This document shows positions 1 to 7,929 of a stretch of 40,345 bases of DNA, piece by piece. The stretch covers positions 1 to 40,345 of the forward strand of contig CAMWUI010000026.1 of assembly GCA_947177395.1 (NCBI GenBank), in the 5' to 3' direction. The notes under the pieces were generated by a model. It was given only the letters and a program-made list of their open reading frames with translations, did not search any database and was not told where the DNA came from. The position numbers were made by a program, and so were the translations under genes. Each line of letters begins with the position of its first letter. Position 1 is the first letter of the stretch. Origin of the DNA: an uncultured Paraprevotella sp. GTDB taxonomy: Bacteria; Bacteroidota; Bacteroidia; Bacteroidales; Bacteroidaceae.

Positions 1-55
1 TACGAATTTTACAAAAAAAAAGAAGACTGCCTAACTTTGATTGTTAGACAGCCTC
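1..55. repeat. Terminal repeat, left copy, with terminator-like hairpin
   Basis: Bases 2-55 are the reverse complement of 40292-40345 with 53 of 54 matches (one A/C difference in the A-run). On the minus strand the repeat holds an imperfect hairpin (GGCTGTCTAAC, a 7-base loop, GTTAGGCAGTC) followed by a T-rich run, so it could end transcription of the minus-strand gene just before it. The right copy interrupts a coding sequence, which makes the end of an insertion element the likelier origin. The element itself lies outside the window. Confidence 0.7.
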
Positions 56-66
56 GCCTTATTATC

Positions 67-639
67 CTATTCCGTCACTTCCTCGGCTTTCGCAAACGTA
101 AGACGTTCCGCCCGTTTCAGCCAACGATGCAGGCGTACCCCGTTGACAAACTCTGAAATACCGTAGCAGATGCTACAAATGCCCAAAACGATGAAGGGCA
201 GGGAGGCCGACTCGAACGGACGGGCAATGATGAACACTCCCGCCAGCAACACCAGCGACGGAACGACGAATACCGGCCAAGACAGGGGCATCACCTTACG
301 GTAACTGATAAGAGCCGCCATCTGGTTGATTCCGGCAATGACGAACAATCCTCCCAGCATCCACATCAGATAGAGAATAAAGTACCCCGGGAAAAAGAAC
401 AGGAACATACCGAACAGGAAGCTCCCCAGTCCGACGATGGGAAAGAAAGGTTTCATCTTCTCCTTCGAGCGCCAACGCACCCAGACGTAACTCGCCAACG
501 AGACCAGTCCGGAAAGAAAGAACAGAACCCCGATAATCTGCACAAGCAACGGAGAAGTCATCTCCGGATTAGACACCAGCAATATACCTATCAATATCGT
601 ACACACGGAACGAAACACATAGCTGTTAATCACTCTCAT
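67..639 (-). CDS. DUF308/HdeD-family membrane protein
   Basis: This is a 190-residue integral membrane protein with about six hydrophobic segments in three pairs (roughly residues 8-27, 33-53, 66-85, 88-108, 121-139 and 144-164) and a short basic, then acidic cytoplasmic tail. That layout and length fit the HdeD/DUF308 family. E. coli HdeD is linked to acid resistance, but the Bacteroidales homologues have no proven role, so no specific function is claimed. It stands alone, with a TATCTTTG promoter element upstream and a hairpin plus T-run just after the stop. The start is the ATG at 637-639, which gives a first transmembrane segment immediately after the N-terminus. Confidence 0.75.
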   Translation of the reverse strand: MRVINSYVFRSVCTILIGILLVSNPEMTSPLLVQIIGVLFFLSGLVSLASYVWVRWRSKEKMKPFFPIVGLGSFLFGMFLFFFPGYFILYLMWMLGGLFVIAGINQMAALISYRKVMPLSWPVFVVPSLVLLAGVFIIARPFESASLPFIVLGICSICYGISEFVNGVRLHRWLKRAERLTFAKAEEVTE

Positions 640-695
640 ATCCTTTCACTTTTTAAATTAAACATTCAAGAAGCCTTCCTGCGAAAGCTCACGGG

Positions 696-703
696 CAAAG
701 ATA
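696..703 (-). promoter_or_regulatory. Candidate Bacteroides -7 box for the DUF308 gene
   Basis: The minus strand reads TATCTTTG, a full match to the Bacteroidetes -7 consensus TAnnTTTG, 57 bases before the ATG. No good -33 TTTG was found at the right spacing, so support is partial. Confidence 0.4.
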
Positions 704-936
704 AAAAGAAAACATGAAAACCGGAATGTGTCTTTTTATACTTTGACATTCCATTAGATTTTTATACGAATGCAGGCTTCCCGGGGATTGAAAATTACAA
801 AACTTTGCATTTGGGGGACAGCGACGGTTCGTTTACCCGAGTGGACAACTGACGGCTCATCGAGTGAAACGCAATTCACTTGGGGTAGTGGAGTGCATAC
901 GGGACGACATTAGAACCGCAGTTCTAATCCTTTCAC

Positions 937-1061
937 GAATACTATTGTAAGGGTGCAAGGAATACTATCGTGAGGTGGTAACGAATACTATCGTGGGGAG
1001 GTAACGAATACTATCGTGGGGAGGTAACGAATACTATCGTGAGGTCGCAAGGAATACTATC
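937..1061. repeat. 23-bp tandem repeat, about 5.4 copies
   Basis: Units begin at 937, 960, 983, 1006 and 1029, with a partial unit at 1052-1061. Each starts GAATACTAT[CT]GT and ends in a variable GGTAAC or GCAAG. The units starting at 983 and 1006 are identical and the outer ones diverge. It is too short and unspaced for a CRISPR array. Confidence 0.9.
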
Positions 1062-1102
1062 CACTCACTCTCCACTCTACAAGGAGTTTCATTCAAAATA
1101 CC

Positions 1103-1384
1103 CTTCAAAGGTTCAGACCTCCTGAATATCAATGAGAAAAGATTCAGTTATCCTTCAGTTTTCCTTCAGCCATCCCTCATTCTTCATCCGAATGGCGGGG
1201 TAATGTGGGCGAAATGTAGGAAAGCTGAACCTTTTCTCGTTGATTACCAAAGAGTAACCGTTCATCCGTTGCATAATCAACTTTCCGGCGGTTCCGTCGT
1301 CGGAAAGACACCGTCCGCTGAAGGATTCCTGAAGGATGGCTGAACCTTTTCTCGCTGATATTCAAGAGGTCTGAACCTTTGAAG
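1103..1384. repeat. Imperfect 67-bp inverted repeat with a third partial copy
   Basis: Arms at 1103-1169 and 1318-1384 match at about 58 of 67 positions when one is reverse-complemented. A further partial copy in the orientation of the right arm starts near 1224 (GCTGAACCTTTTCTCG, also at 1339). The 148-bp spacer carries no gene. It could be a decayed miniature element or a family of local repeats. Confidence 0.8.
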
Positions 1385-1464
1385 ACTTTTCCGACAAAAA
1401 CTCCCTGTATAGGGGAAAAGAAATTTATTTCCCCCGCCGGCATAAAAGTCTCGTGCTTTTTAGC

Positions 1465-1472
1465 TACATTTG
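1465..1472 (+). promoter_or_regulatory. Candidate -7 box for the acyltransferase operon
   Basis: TACATTTG matches TAnnTTTG and lies 22 bases before the ATG at 1495. No clear -33 element is visible at the expected distance. Confidence 0.4.
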
Positions 1473-1494
1473 CTATCGGAAATAACAATCACCC

Positions 1495-2943
1495 ATGTCG
1501 TTCATTTCTTTCGACTTTCTGATTTTCCTGCCACTGGTCTTTCTGGGTTACTGGTTCCTGTTCGGACGCAACCTGAAAGTCCAGAACCTGTTTGTCGTGA
1601 CGGTCAGCTATGTGTTCTACGGCTGGTGGAGCCCCACGTTCCTACTGCTCATTTTCATCACGTCCGCATGCAGCTACGCCAGCGGTCTCCTCATCGAACG
1701 AGTCCGGCGCACCGCGACGGAGAGCAACCGTACTGCCTGGTGGATATCCGCGGCCAACGTGGCCGTCAACATCGGCATCCTGGGCGTGTACAAATACTAT
1801 GACTTCTTTGCCGCCAGTCTGGCCGACCTGTTCGCACTGGCAGGCATCCGGCTGAGCATCCGTTCGCTGAACCTGATACTGCCCGTCGGCATCAGTTTCT
1901 ATACTTTCCAGGCACTGAGCTACACCATCGACGTATACAGAAAAAAGTTGCAGGCCTGCAAGGATCCCGTGGTCTTCTTCGCCTTCATCAGCTTCTTTCC
2001 CCAGCTGGTGGCCGGCCCCATCGAACGGGCCACCAGTCTTCTTCCGCAGTTCCGGCAGAAACGCACATTCGACTATACGGCTGCGGCCGACGGATGCAGG
2101 CAAATCCTGTGGGGATTCTTTAAGAAAATGGTCATCGCGGACAACTGCGGCAAGCTGGTCGACGAGATCTATGCCGGCTACGACACCATGAACTCTTCCA
2201 CCCTGGCACTGGGCATGATATATTTCACCTTCCAGAGCTATTGCGACTTCTCCGGTTACTCGGACATCGCCATCGGCACGGCGCGGCTGTTCGGTATCCG
2301 GCTGATGCGCAACTTCAATTTTCCCAATTTCAGCCGGGACATCGCCGAATTCTGGCGCCGGTGGCACATCTCACTCAACACATGGTGGCGCGACTACATC
2401 TATTTCCCGCTGGGAGGAAGCCGGTGCAGCACGATAAAACGAGTACGCAACACGGCGGCCATCTTCCTAATCAGCGCCTTGTGGCACGGCGGCAACTGGA
2501 CATTCATCGCCTGGGGCGTGTACCACATCCTGCTGTTCCTCCCCCTGCTGCTCCTCCATCGCAACCGGCGCTTCACCGGCCCCGTGGCCGAAGGACGCAG
2601 CCTGCCCACCTGGGTCGAAACGGGACAGATGCTGCGCACGTTCCTGCTGGTGGCCTTCGGCCGCATATTCTTCCGTTCGGAAACCATCGGGCAGGCGTTT
2701 TCCTACATCGGCCGCATGTTCTCCCCTTCCCTGCTGGAGGCACCGAGCCGCCTGAGCCTCATCCTCCTCGCCGCCATCGGACTGATGACCGCCCTGGAAT
2801 GGTACAACCGGGACGAGCAGCACGGACTGAGCCGGACCACCCGATGGCCGACAGCCCTCCGCATCGGCACCTACTGGGGACTGTTGCTGTTCATCTATTT
2901 CTTTGCCGGACAGACAGAGAATTTCATTTACTTCCAATTCTGA
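1495..2943 (+). CDS. MBOAT family O-acyltransferase (AlgI/DltB-like)
   Basis: The 482-residue polytopic membrane protein belongs to the membrane-bound O-acyltransferase family, whose members move acyl groups across the membrane onto polysaccharides or other envelope polymers. Hydrophobic segments run through the length. The family core is visible at about residues 240-350: a YCDFSGYSDIAIG segment, FWRRWHISL, and an ALWHGGNWTFIAWG segment that carries the conserved catalytic histidine. Length and order fit AlgI-like proteins (about 470-520 residues). The next gene, seven bases on, encodes an SGNH/AlgJ-like partner, the usual pairing for export-linked O-acetylation. The polymer substrate is unknown. 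The ATG at 1495 gives a typical short hydrophobic N-terminus. Confidence 0.9.
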   Translation: MSFISFDFLIFLPLVFLGYWFLFGRNLKVQNLFVVTVSYVFYGWWSPTFLLLIFITSACSYASGLLIERVRRTATESNRTAWWISAANVAVNIGILGVYKYYDFFAASLADLFALAGIRLSIRSLNLILPVGISFYTFQALSYTIDVYRKKLQACKDPVVFFAFISFFPQLVAGPIERATSLLPQFRQKRTFDYTAAADGCRQILWGFFKKMVIADNCGKLVDEIYAGYDTMNSSTLALGMIYFTFQSYCDFSGYSDIAIGTARLFGIRLMRNFNFPNFSRDIAEFWRRWHISLNTWWRDYIYFPLGGSRCSTIKRVRNTAAIFLISALWHGGNWTFIAWGVYHILLFLPLLLLHRNRRFTGPVAEGRSLPTWVETGQMLRTFLLVAFGRIFFRSETIGQAFSYIGRMFSPSLLEAPSRLSLILLAAIGLMTALEWYNRDEQHGLSRTTRWPTALRIGTYWGLLLFIYFFAGQTENFIYFQF

Positions 2944-2950
2944 CACTCCT

Positions 2951-3874
2951 ATGAACTTCCGCCTGTTCTTACATAAAACCCTGCTGATACTGGTGGTGCC
3001 CCTGACGGCATTCCTCACCGTCTACGAATATGCCTACCGGCACATCGAGAATTCCTATTCACTGAAGGACAAGGCCATGGAAGCGCGCAAAGACAGCATC
3101 GAGGTGCTGATACTCGGCAACTCGCACACGTTCTTCGGCCTGAATCCCACCTGCTTCTCGCGGCCTGCTTTCAACGCGGCCAACGTGTCGCAGGACTTCC
3201 GCCACAATCATTTCATCTTCTTCCGCTATGCGACCCGCATGCCTCGCCTGCGACAGGTCATCATCCCGCTTTCGTTCAGCGCCCTGTGGGGATTCCTCGA
3301 ACGAGAGGACGACAGCTGGCGCATGAGGAAGTACGTCCTTTACATGGGAGACACGTCTGTCCCCTGGACAAAGCCCGAATGGCATTTCGAATTCATGAGC
3401 GTGGGCAACCGCAGCCTGTGGGACGCCCTCAAAGGGAAAGACCTGCTGCAATGTACGCCGGAGGGAACGCATACGGGCAACAGACTGAGCGAGCGGGACG
3501 CAGACTGGCAGGAAAAATGGCAGGGGCCCGTGGGGCGGCACTCCCATTTCCTGAAAAACGACTGCCGGACACTGGCCGAGGCACAGAGCGTCAACGCCCA
3601 CTACCTGGAGGATATACTGGCCTGCTGCAACGAGAAGGGCATCAAAGTCCTGCTGCTCACAGCTCCCGCCTGGCATACTTATTACGAACACCTGAACGCC
3701 CCCCAGTACGAGGCCATGCAGGCGTATGCCCGGCAGGTGAGCCGCACGTACGGCATCACTTATCTGAACCTGCTCAGGGACGGGCGCTTCACGGCAGACG
3801 ACTTCTACGATGTGGACCATCTAAACGAGCAAGGGGCCGAAAAACTGTCACGAATCATCGACGCATACCGATAA
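2951..3874 (+). CDS. SGNH/AlgJ-like acyltransferase partner protein
   Basis: This 307-residue protein has one N-terminal transmembrane segment (about residues 8-25) and a periplasmic domain. A GNSHTFFGLNP segment (near residue 53) matches the nucleophile block of SGNH-type proteins, and a DVDHLNEQGAEKL segment near the C-terminus supplies the Asp-x-x-His pair. In AlgJ/AlgX and similar proteins these residues place the acetyl group on the polysaccharide after an MBOAT protein brings it across the membrane. I chose the ATG at 2951, after the stop of the upstream gene; an earlier ATG at 2903 would overlap that gene and spoil the membrane anchor. The acceptor polymer is unknown. Confidence 0.8.
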   Translation: MNFRLFLHKTLLILVVPLTAFLTVYEYAYRHIENSYSLKDKAMEARKDSIEVLILGNSHTFFGLNPTCFSRPAFNAANVSQDFRHNHFIFFRYATRMPRLRQVIIPLSFSALWGFLEREDDSWRMRKYVLYMGDTSVPWTKPEWHFEFMSVGNRSLWDALKGKDLLQCTPEGTHTGNRLSERDADWQEKWQGPVGRHSHFLKNDCRTLAEAQSVNAHYLEDILACCNEKGIKVLLLTAPAWHTYYEHLNAPQYEAMQAYARQVSRTYGITYLNLLRDGRFTADDFYDVDHLNEQGAEKLSRIIDAYR

Positions 3875-3896
3875 CCTTATTAAAATAAACGAAACC

Positions 3897-5696
3897 ATGA
3901 ACATCAGACAACTATCCGCCGGCCTGTTCTGCCTTTGCCTTACAACGGCCGTCCATGCCCAGCAACCACAGGGCGTGACACAATGCGGAACGCCCACCGG
4001 CCAACCGTCCTACCCGCTGACAACCTATACGGAACTGCCGCCGCTCGCAGAGCCGCGTGCCGAGGACTGGAAGGGCATCAGCCGGCCGCAAGCGGCCTGG
4101 GGCAACACGGACACACGCTACGAGTTCGCACTTCCTCCGGAAACAACCGGCAAAAGTCTTCGCCTCAATGCTTGGAAAGGCGAACGGGTGACGGCGCAAG
4201 CCGTCGTTTGGAGCGGATGCGACACTGAAGGCATCAGCTATGAACTGACTCCCGCCACCGACGGGAAAGGCCATACCCTGCCCGGCAACGCTTTCGAATC
4301 CGGCTTCGTACGCTTCGTAATGGCCGACGGGATCAATCCGGACGGTACCGGATGCGGCCACCGGGACCACCGGCAATGGGACTCGCTCCGGCTGGCCGAC
4401 TGCATCGACCCGTATCTGAAGATTCTCCCGCTGAAAGCACGACAGACCCAAGGACTGTGGATAAGCTGTCAGGTTCCCGGCGACGCTCATCCCGGCATCT
4501 ACCGCTGCCGACTGCTCGTCCGCAACGGACAACAGGAGATAGCCTCCCTCCCGCTGAGCATACGGGTCACGGACCGTCAGCTTCCGCCTCCGCACGAATG
4601 GAGCTACCATCTGGACCTGTGGCAGAATCCCTTCGCCGTGGCACGTTATTATCAGGTCCCCCTGTGGAGCGACGCGCATTTCGAAGCCATGCGCCCCATC
4701 ATGCGGCGGCTGGCCGCGGCTGGACAGAAGGTGATAACGGCCAGCATCATGCACCACCCCTGGAACGGACAGACGGAGGACGCGTTCGAAACGATGGTCA
4801 CATGGATCCGCCGAGCCGACGGTACGTGGATGTTCGACTTCACGGTATTCGACCGCTGGGTGGAATTTATGACCGGCCTCGGCATAGACAGGCAGATCAA
4901 CTGCTATTCGATGGTGCCGTGGAAACTGTCGTTCCAGTATTACGATCAGGCTACCAACAGTCTCCGTTTCCTGCAAACGGCGCCGGGCGAACCGGCCTAC
5001 GAGGAAATGTGGACAGCCCTGCTACAGGCCTTCTCCAGTCATCTGAAGGCTAAAGGATGGTTCGACCGCTGTACCATCGCCATGGACGAACGGCCGATGG
5101 ACGTGATGCAACGCACCATCCGCGTCATACGCAAGGCCGACCCGGATTTCAAGATCTCACTGGCCGGTAACTATCATGCTGAAATAGAAAAGGACCTCTA
5201 CGACTACAGCATCGCACTGGCCGGACGTTTCCCGAAGGATGTCGTCGAACGGCGCCGCGCCGCCGGACAGTTCAGCACGCTCTACAACTGCTGTGCCGAA
5301 GGTTATCCCAATTCCTTCACCGTATCTCCTCCGGCCGAGGCGGCCTGGATAGGCTATTACATGGCCGCGCAGGACGTGGACGGCTATCTGCGGTGGGCCT
5401 ATAACAGCTGGACCAAAGAACCGCTGCTGGACAGCCGGTTCCGCACATGGGTGGCCGGCGACACGTATATGGTCTACCCGGGCAACCGCTCTTCCATCCG
5501 CATGGAACGGCTGGTAGAGGGCATACAGGCTTTCGAGAAGATACGCATTCTGCGCGAGGAAGCCCGGAAACGGAACGACCGGAGCGCGCTCCGCAGGATA
5601 GATGACATGCTACAGACCTTCCGGCTCCAGGACTTCCCGCAGAAAGAGGCAGCCACGACAGTGCGTAAGGCGCGACAGATACTGGAAAAGATGTAA
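3897..5696 (+). CDS. Secreted DUF4091 glycoside-hydrolase-like protein
   Basis: The 599-residue protein starts with a signal peptide ending near AVHAQ (residues 1-22). A beta-rich N-terminal domain (about 60-225) leads into a TIM-barrel-like region (about 230-520) with acidic segments such as MDERPMDVM. The C-terminal part, with YLRWAYNSW, a GDTYMVYPG motif and ERLVEGIQAFEKIRILRE, is the signature of DUF4091. The family is widespread in Bacteroidota and is treated as glycoside-hydrolase-like; the substrate is not known. It lies 22 bases after the SGNH-like gene and probably shares its transcript, which fits work on an envelope or dietary glycan. A strong terminator follows. Confidence 0.8.
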   Translation: MNIRQLSAGLFCLCLTTAVHAQQPQGVTQCGTPTGQPSYPLTTYTELPPLAEPRAEDWKGISRPQAAWGNTDTRYEFALPPETTGKSLRLNAWKGERVTAQAVVWSGCDTEGISYELTPATDGKGHTLPGNAFESGFVRFVMADGINPDGTGCGHRDHRQWDSLRLADCIDPYLKILPLKARQTQGLWISCQVPGDAHPGIYRCRLLVRNGQQEIASLPLSIRVTDRQLPPPHEWSYHLDLWQNPFAVARYYQVPLWSDAHFEAMRPIMRRLAAAGQKVITASIMHHPWNGQTEDAFETMVTWIRRADGTWMFDFTVFDRWVEFMTGLGIDRQINCYSMVPWKLSFQYYDQATNSLRFLQTAPGEPAYEEMWTALLQAFSSHLKAKGWFDRCTIAMDERPMDVMQRTIRVIRKADPDFKISLAGNYHAEIEKDLYDYSIALAGRFPKDVVERRRAAGQFSTLYNCCAEGYPNSFTVSPPAEAAWIGYYMAAQDVDGYLRWAYNSWTKEPLLDSRFRTWVAGDTYMVYPGNRSSIRMERLVEGIQAFEKIRILREEARKRNDRSALRRIDDMLQTFRLQDFPQKEAATTVRKARQILEKM

Positions 5697-5732
5697 CGGC
5701 AGATTCTTTTTTCACGGTCCGTCCGGAACGGC

Positions 5733-5783
5733 ATTCCCCCAGCCCTTCGTCAAAAGCGGAAGGCAGGGGGAATCAGTTTTTTT
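5733..5783 (+). terminator. Rho-independent terminator after the DUF4091 gene
   Basis: The arm ATTCCCCC (5733-5740) pairs with GGGGGAAT (5766-5773), extended by partly pairing AGCCCTTC/GAAGGC, and is followed by a seven-T run at 5777-5783. It separates the plus-strand operon from the convergent aroC gene. Confidence 0.8.
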
Positions 5784-5819
5784 ATACGTCAATAAAAGTG
5801 TCTCCTTTCGGGTAAAGGA

Positions 5820-6896
5820 CTACAGCCGAACCGTCTTGTTCAGCAGATAACAATCGAGCAGTGTCATCGCGGCCATAGCCTCCACCACCGGTACCGCACG
5901 GGGCAGTACGCAGGGGTCGTGACGCCCGCGGGCTTTCAGCACCGTGTCCTCACCGATCCGGTTGACCGTCGGCTGCTCCGTCAGCAACGTGGCCACCGGC
6001 TTAAAGGCCACCCGGAAATAGATATCCTGTCCGTTGCTGATACCGCCCTGTATGCCGCCGCTGTGATTCGTATGCGTATCGATGCGTCCGTCGCGGTTGT
6101 AGAAGCGGTCATTCTGTTCGCTGCCCCGCTGAGTCACTCCGTCGAAGCCTTCGCCGTATTCAAACCCTTTCACGGCATTGATGCTCAGCATGGCGCCGCC
6201 CAAAGCCGCATGCAGTTTGCCGAAGACCGGTTCCCCCAGTCCGACAGGGCAACCGGTGATGATGCATGTGATGACACCGCCGATGGTGTCTCCCTGTCCC
6301 TTCACTTCGGCAATCAGTTCCTCCATCCTCCGGGCTGTCTCCGCATCGGGACAGCGCACGGCATTGCTCTCTACGGCCGAGAGGTCGTATTTCCTGTAAT
6401 CCCGGTCCAGAGCGATGGTTCCGACCTGCGACGTATAGGCCGTCACCGTAATACCCAGTTGCCGCAGGGCGAGTTTGGCCAGCGCCCCGGCCACACACCG
6501 GGCGATGGTCTCGCGTGCTGAGGAACGTCCGCCTCCGGCATGGTCGCGCAGACCGTATTTCTGTGTATAAGTATAATCGGCATGCGAAGGACGGTACACA
6601 TCTCGCATATTGTCATAGTCCGCGGAATGCTGGTTCTCGTTCCGTACCAGGAAGCCGATGGGGCATCCCGTGGAACGTCCTTCAAAGATGCCGGACAGGA
6701 ACTCCACCCGGTCTGCCTCCTTACGGGATGTCGTGATGCGGCTCTGCCCGGGACGGCGGCGGTTCAACTCCGCCTGCACGAACTCCGTATCTATCTCTAT
6801 CCCGGCCGGAAACCCGTCTATCACCCCGCCGATGCCCGGTCCGTGACTTTCGCCGTAACCGGTCAGACGGAACACTGTGCCAAAGGTGTTGCTCAT
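5820..6896 (-). CDS. aroC: Chorismate synthase
   Basis: The enzyme converts 5-enolpyruvylshikimate-3-phosphate to chorismate, the last common step of aromatic amino acid synthesis, using reduced FMN. At 358 residues it is the usual bacterial length. Family signatures are present: GYGESHG near residue 14, [17 protein letters not shown] (about 47-63), RPSHADYTY (about 102), [14 protein letters not shown] (about 117-130) and [16 protein letters not shown] near the C-terminus. It starts 27 bases after the slyD stop, so the two probably share a transcript. Base composition is GC-rich like the other core genes. Confidence 0.97.
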   Translation of the reverse strand: MSNTFGTVFRLTGYGESHGPGIGGVIDGFPAGIEIDTEFVQAELNRRRPGQSRITTSRKEADRVEFLSGIFEGRSTGCPIGFLVRNENQHSADYDNMRDVYRPSHADYTYTQKYGLRDHAGGGRSSARETIARCVAGALAKLALRQLGITVTAYTSQVGTIALDRDYRKYDLSAVESNAVRCPDAETARRMEELIAEVKGQGDTIGGVITCIITGCPVGLGEPVFGKLHAALGGAMLSINAVKGFEYGEGFDGVTQRGSEQNDRFYNRDGRIDTHTNHSGGIQGGISNGQDIYFRVAFKPVATLLTEQPTVNRIGEDTVLKARGRHDPCVLPRAVPVVEAMAAMTLLDCYLLNKTVRL

Positions 6897-6923
6897 GACT
6901 CCTATACCTTATTTATATATACA

Positions 6924-7526
6924 TCAATGGCAGTGTCCGCAACCGCAGCCACCGTCATCGTGGCCTCCGCAACCGCACTCATCGTCGCAGTCGCCGCCAC
7001 ATCCGCCACAGCCACAGCTGCAACCGCCCTCGCCGCTCAGCATGTTCAGCATGCCCTGTATCTCATCCTTCGTCGCCTCGCGGTTCTCCGTCACTTCGCC
7101 TACGAAATTCAGAGCCTTTCCTGCCAGCGGATGGTTCAGGTCCACAGTCACCGTTGTCTCCGTCACTTCGGCGATTGTTCCGTTGAAACGCGCACCGTCG
7201 GCATTCATCAGGGGCACCACGGCACCGGGATAGATGCGTTCCTTGTCGAAGTGTCCGTTCACCTTGAACGTATCTTTGGAAAGTTCTATCACGCGTTCCT
7301 GTTCATAAGGTCCGTATGCCTCGTCCACCGACAAGGTAAAATCAAACTTGTCTCCTCTTGCCAAGGGGATTATCTGTGCTTCAAAGGCATCGAGCGTCGT
7401 GCCCAGCCCCGAAATAAACTGAAAGGGATGTTCTGCCGGAGCCTTCTCGACCAGTTCCCTTTTGCCGTCGAAGTCCGTGTACAGTTCGTATGCAACAGTA
7501 ATGTACTTATTAGGTGTCGTCTCCAT
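6924..7526 (-). CDS. slyD: SlyD-type FKBP peptidyl-prolyl isomerase with metal-binding tail
   Basis: This 200-residue cytoplasmic protein has the SlyD layout: an FKBP half (from YITVAYEL at about residue 8), an inserted IF chaperone domain (about 70-125, around AYGPYEQERVIEL), and a return to FKBP with NHPLAGKALNFVGEV. Residues from about 167 form a Cys/His/Gly-rich tail with many CGC and CGH units, as in SlyD proteins that bind nickel and zinc. The ATG at 7524-7526 was chosen; the reading frame is open for 44 more codons upstream, but that stretch contains the promoter and codes no family sequence. aroC follows 27 bases downstream. Confidence 0.93.
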   Translation of the reverse strand: METTPNKYITVAYELYTDFDGKRELVEKAPAEHPFQFISGLGTTLDAFEAQIIPLARGDKFDFTLSVDEAYGPYEQERVIELSKDTFKVNGHFDKERIYPGAVVPLMNADGARFNGTIAEVTETTVTVDLNHPLAGKALNFVGEVTENREATKDEIQGMLNMLSGEGGCSCGCGGCGGDCDDECGCGGHDDGGCGCGHCH

Positions 7527-7556
7527 AATCTTGCATTTAATTAATAATTGAAAGCG

Positions 7557-7588
7557 CAAAGATATGGAAAATATTTGAGAAAAAGAAA
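7557..7588 (-). promoter_or_regulatory. Promoter of slyD-aroC
   Basis: On the minus strand, TTTC (7585-7588), 20 bases, then TATCTTTG (7557-7564) fits the Bacteroides promoter pattern, 30 bases upstream of the slyD ATG. Confidence 0.6.
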
Positions 7589-7663
7589 GATACGGAGAAA
7601 GCAAAAAATGAATGGCTTTGAAATGATAAAGAAAATACCTACTAAAACAAGATTTCATATAAA

Positions 7664-7702
7664 AGCGACAGAGAATTCAATTTATTTACTATCACTGTCG
7701 CT
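7664..7702 (-). terminator. Likely terminator of the DGR operon
   Basis: Arms AGCGACAG (7664-7671) and CTGTCGCT (7695-7702) form an 8-bp perfect stem with a 23-base loop. Read on the minus strand the stem runs into TTTTATAT. It lies about 80 bases beyond the template repeat, so the template RNA would end here. Confidence 0.5.
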
Positions 7703-7757
7703 CGTGGAGACCCCGTCCCTCGTTTTTACCTTATATACTAAGGTCAGATAATGGTCT

Positions 7758-7786
7758 GTTTAATTCGGAAATCCATCCGTCCTAAG
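7758..7786. repeat. Template-side flank, inverted relative to the variable-repeat flank
   Basis: The 29 bases next to the template repeat, when reverse-complemented, align with 9435-9461 at about 25 positions, with two mismatches and two one-base gaps. The core CTTAGGnCGGATG is present in both. The same flank therefore exists on both sides of the DGR but in opposite orientation relative to the repeats. Confidence 0.7.
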
Positions 7787-7920
7787 CTAAGGAAGAACAA
7801 CCACCCGGAAGCCGTTATTGTTGTTCCGGTTGCCTGGGCTATTGTTGTTCCGATTCGAGACGCGGCAATTGCGCGCATTGTTGTTCCAGCTACCACCACG
7901 CAGCACACGATACGAACCTG
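7787..7920 (-). repeat. DGR template repeat (TR)
   Basis: This 134-bp copy of the end of the target gene aligns without gaps to 9461-9594. Eleven positions differ. At ten of them the coding strand of TR has A: 7816, 7818, 7821, 7831, 7846, 7849, 7854, 7855, 7884 and 7911. The variable repeat has six T, one C and three G there. The eleventh, at 7889, is a synonymous C/T difference. TR is rich in AAC/AAT: in the target frame it encodes 13 asparagines, including the run GNRNNNNGF. Adenine-directed change is the hallmark of a diversity-generating retroelement, where TR RNA is copied with errors at adenines and the cDNA replaces the variable repeat. TR begins nine bases after the reverse transcriptase stop. 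Confidence 0.97.
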
Positions 7921-7929
7921 TAACGACCA

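Larger units (their letters stand above)
640..1494. other. 855-bp non-coding region with tandem and inverted repeats
   Basis: No convincing gene is seen. The stretch holds the upstream region of the DUF308 gene, a 23-bp tandem repeat at 937-1061, a 67-bp imperfect inverted repeat at 1103-1169 and 1318-1384, and the promoter region of the acyltransferase operon. A 103-codon minus-strand reading frame at 1177-1488 lies across the inverted-repeat arm and resembles no family I know; I regard it as chance. Confidence 0.6.

Noticed and set aside
937-1061. CRISPR-like array
   Set aside because: Units are contiguous 23-mers without unique spacers, and no cas gene is present.
1177-1488. A 103-codon minus-strand frame in the intergenic region
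   Set aside because: It crosses an arm of the inverted repeat, resembles no family and overlaps the promoter of the acyltransferase operon.
3912-4976. A 354-codon minus-strand frame opposite the DUF4091 gene
   Set aside because: It is a shadow of the plus-strand gene, with composition unlike a real protein and no promoter or start context.
6540-7544. A 334-codon plus-strand frame opposite aroC and slyD
   Set aside because: It is antisense to two well-supported genes, and its Ala/Thr/Val repeats are the complement of the slyD metal-binding tail.
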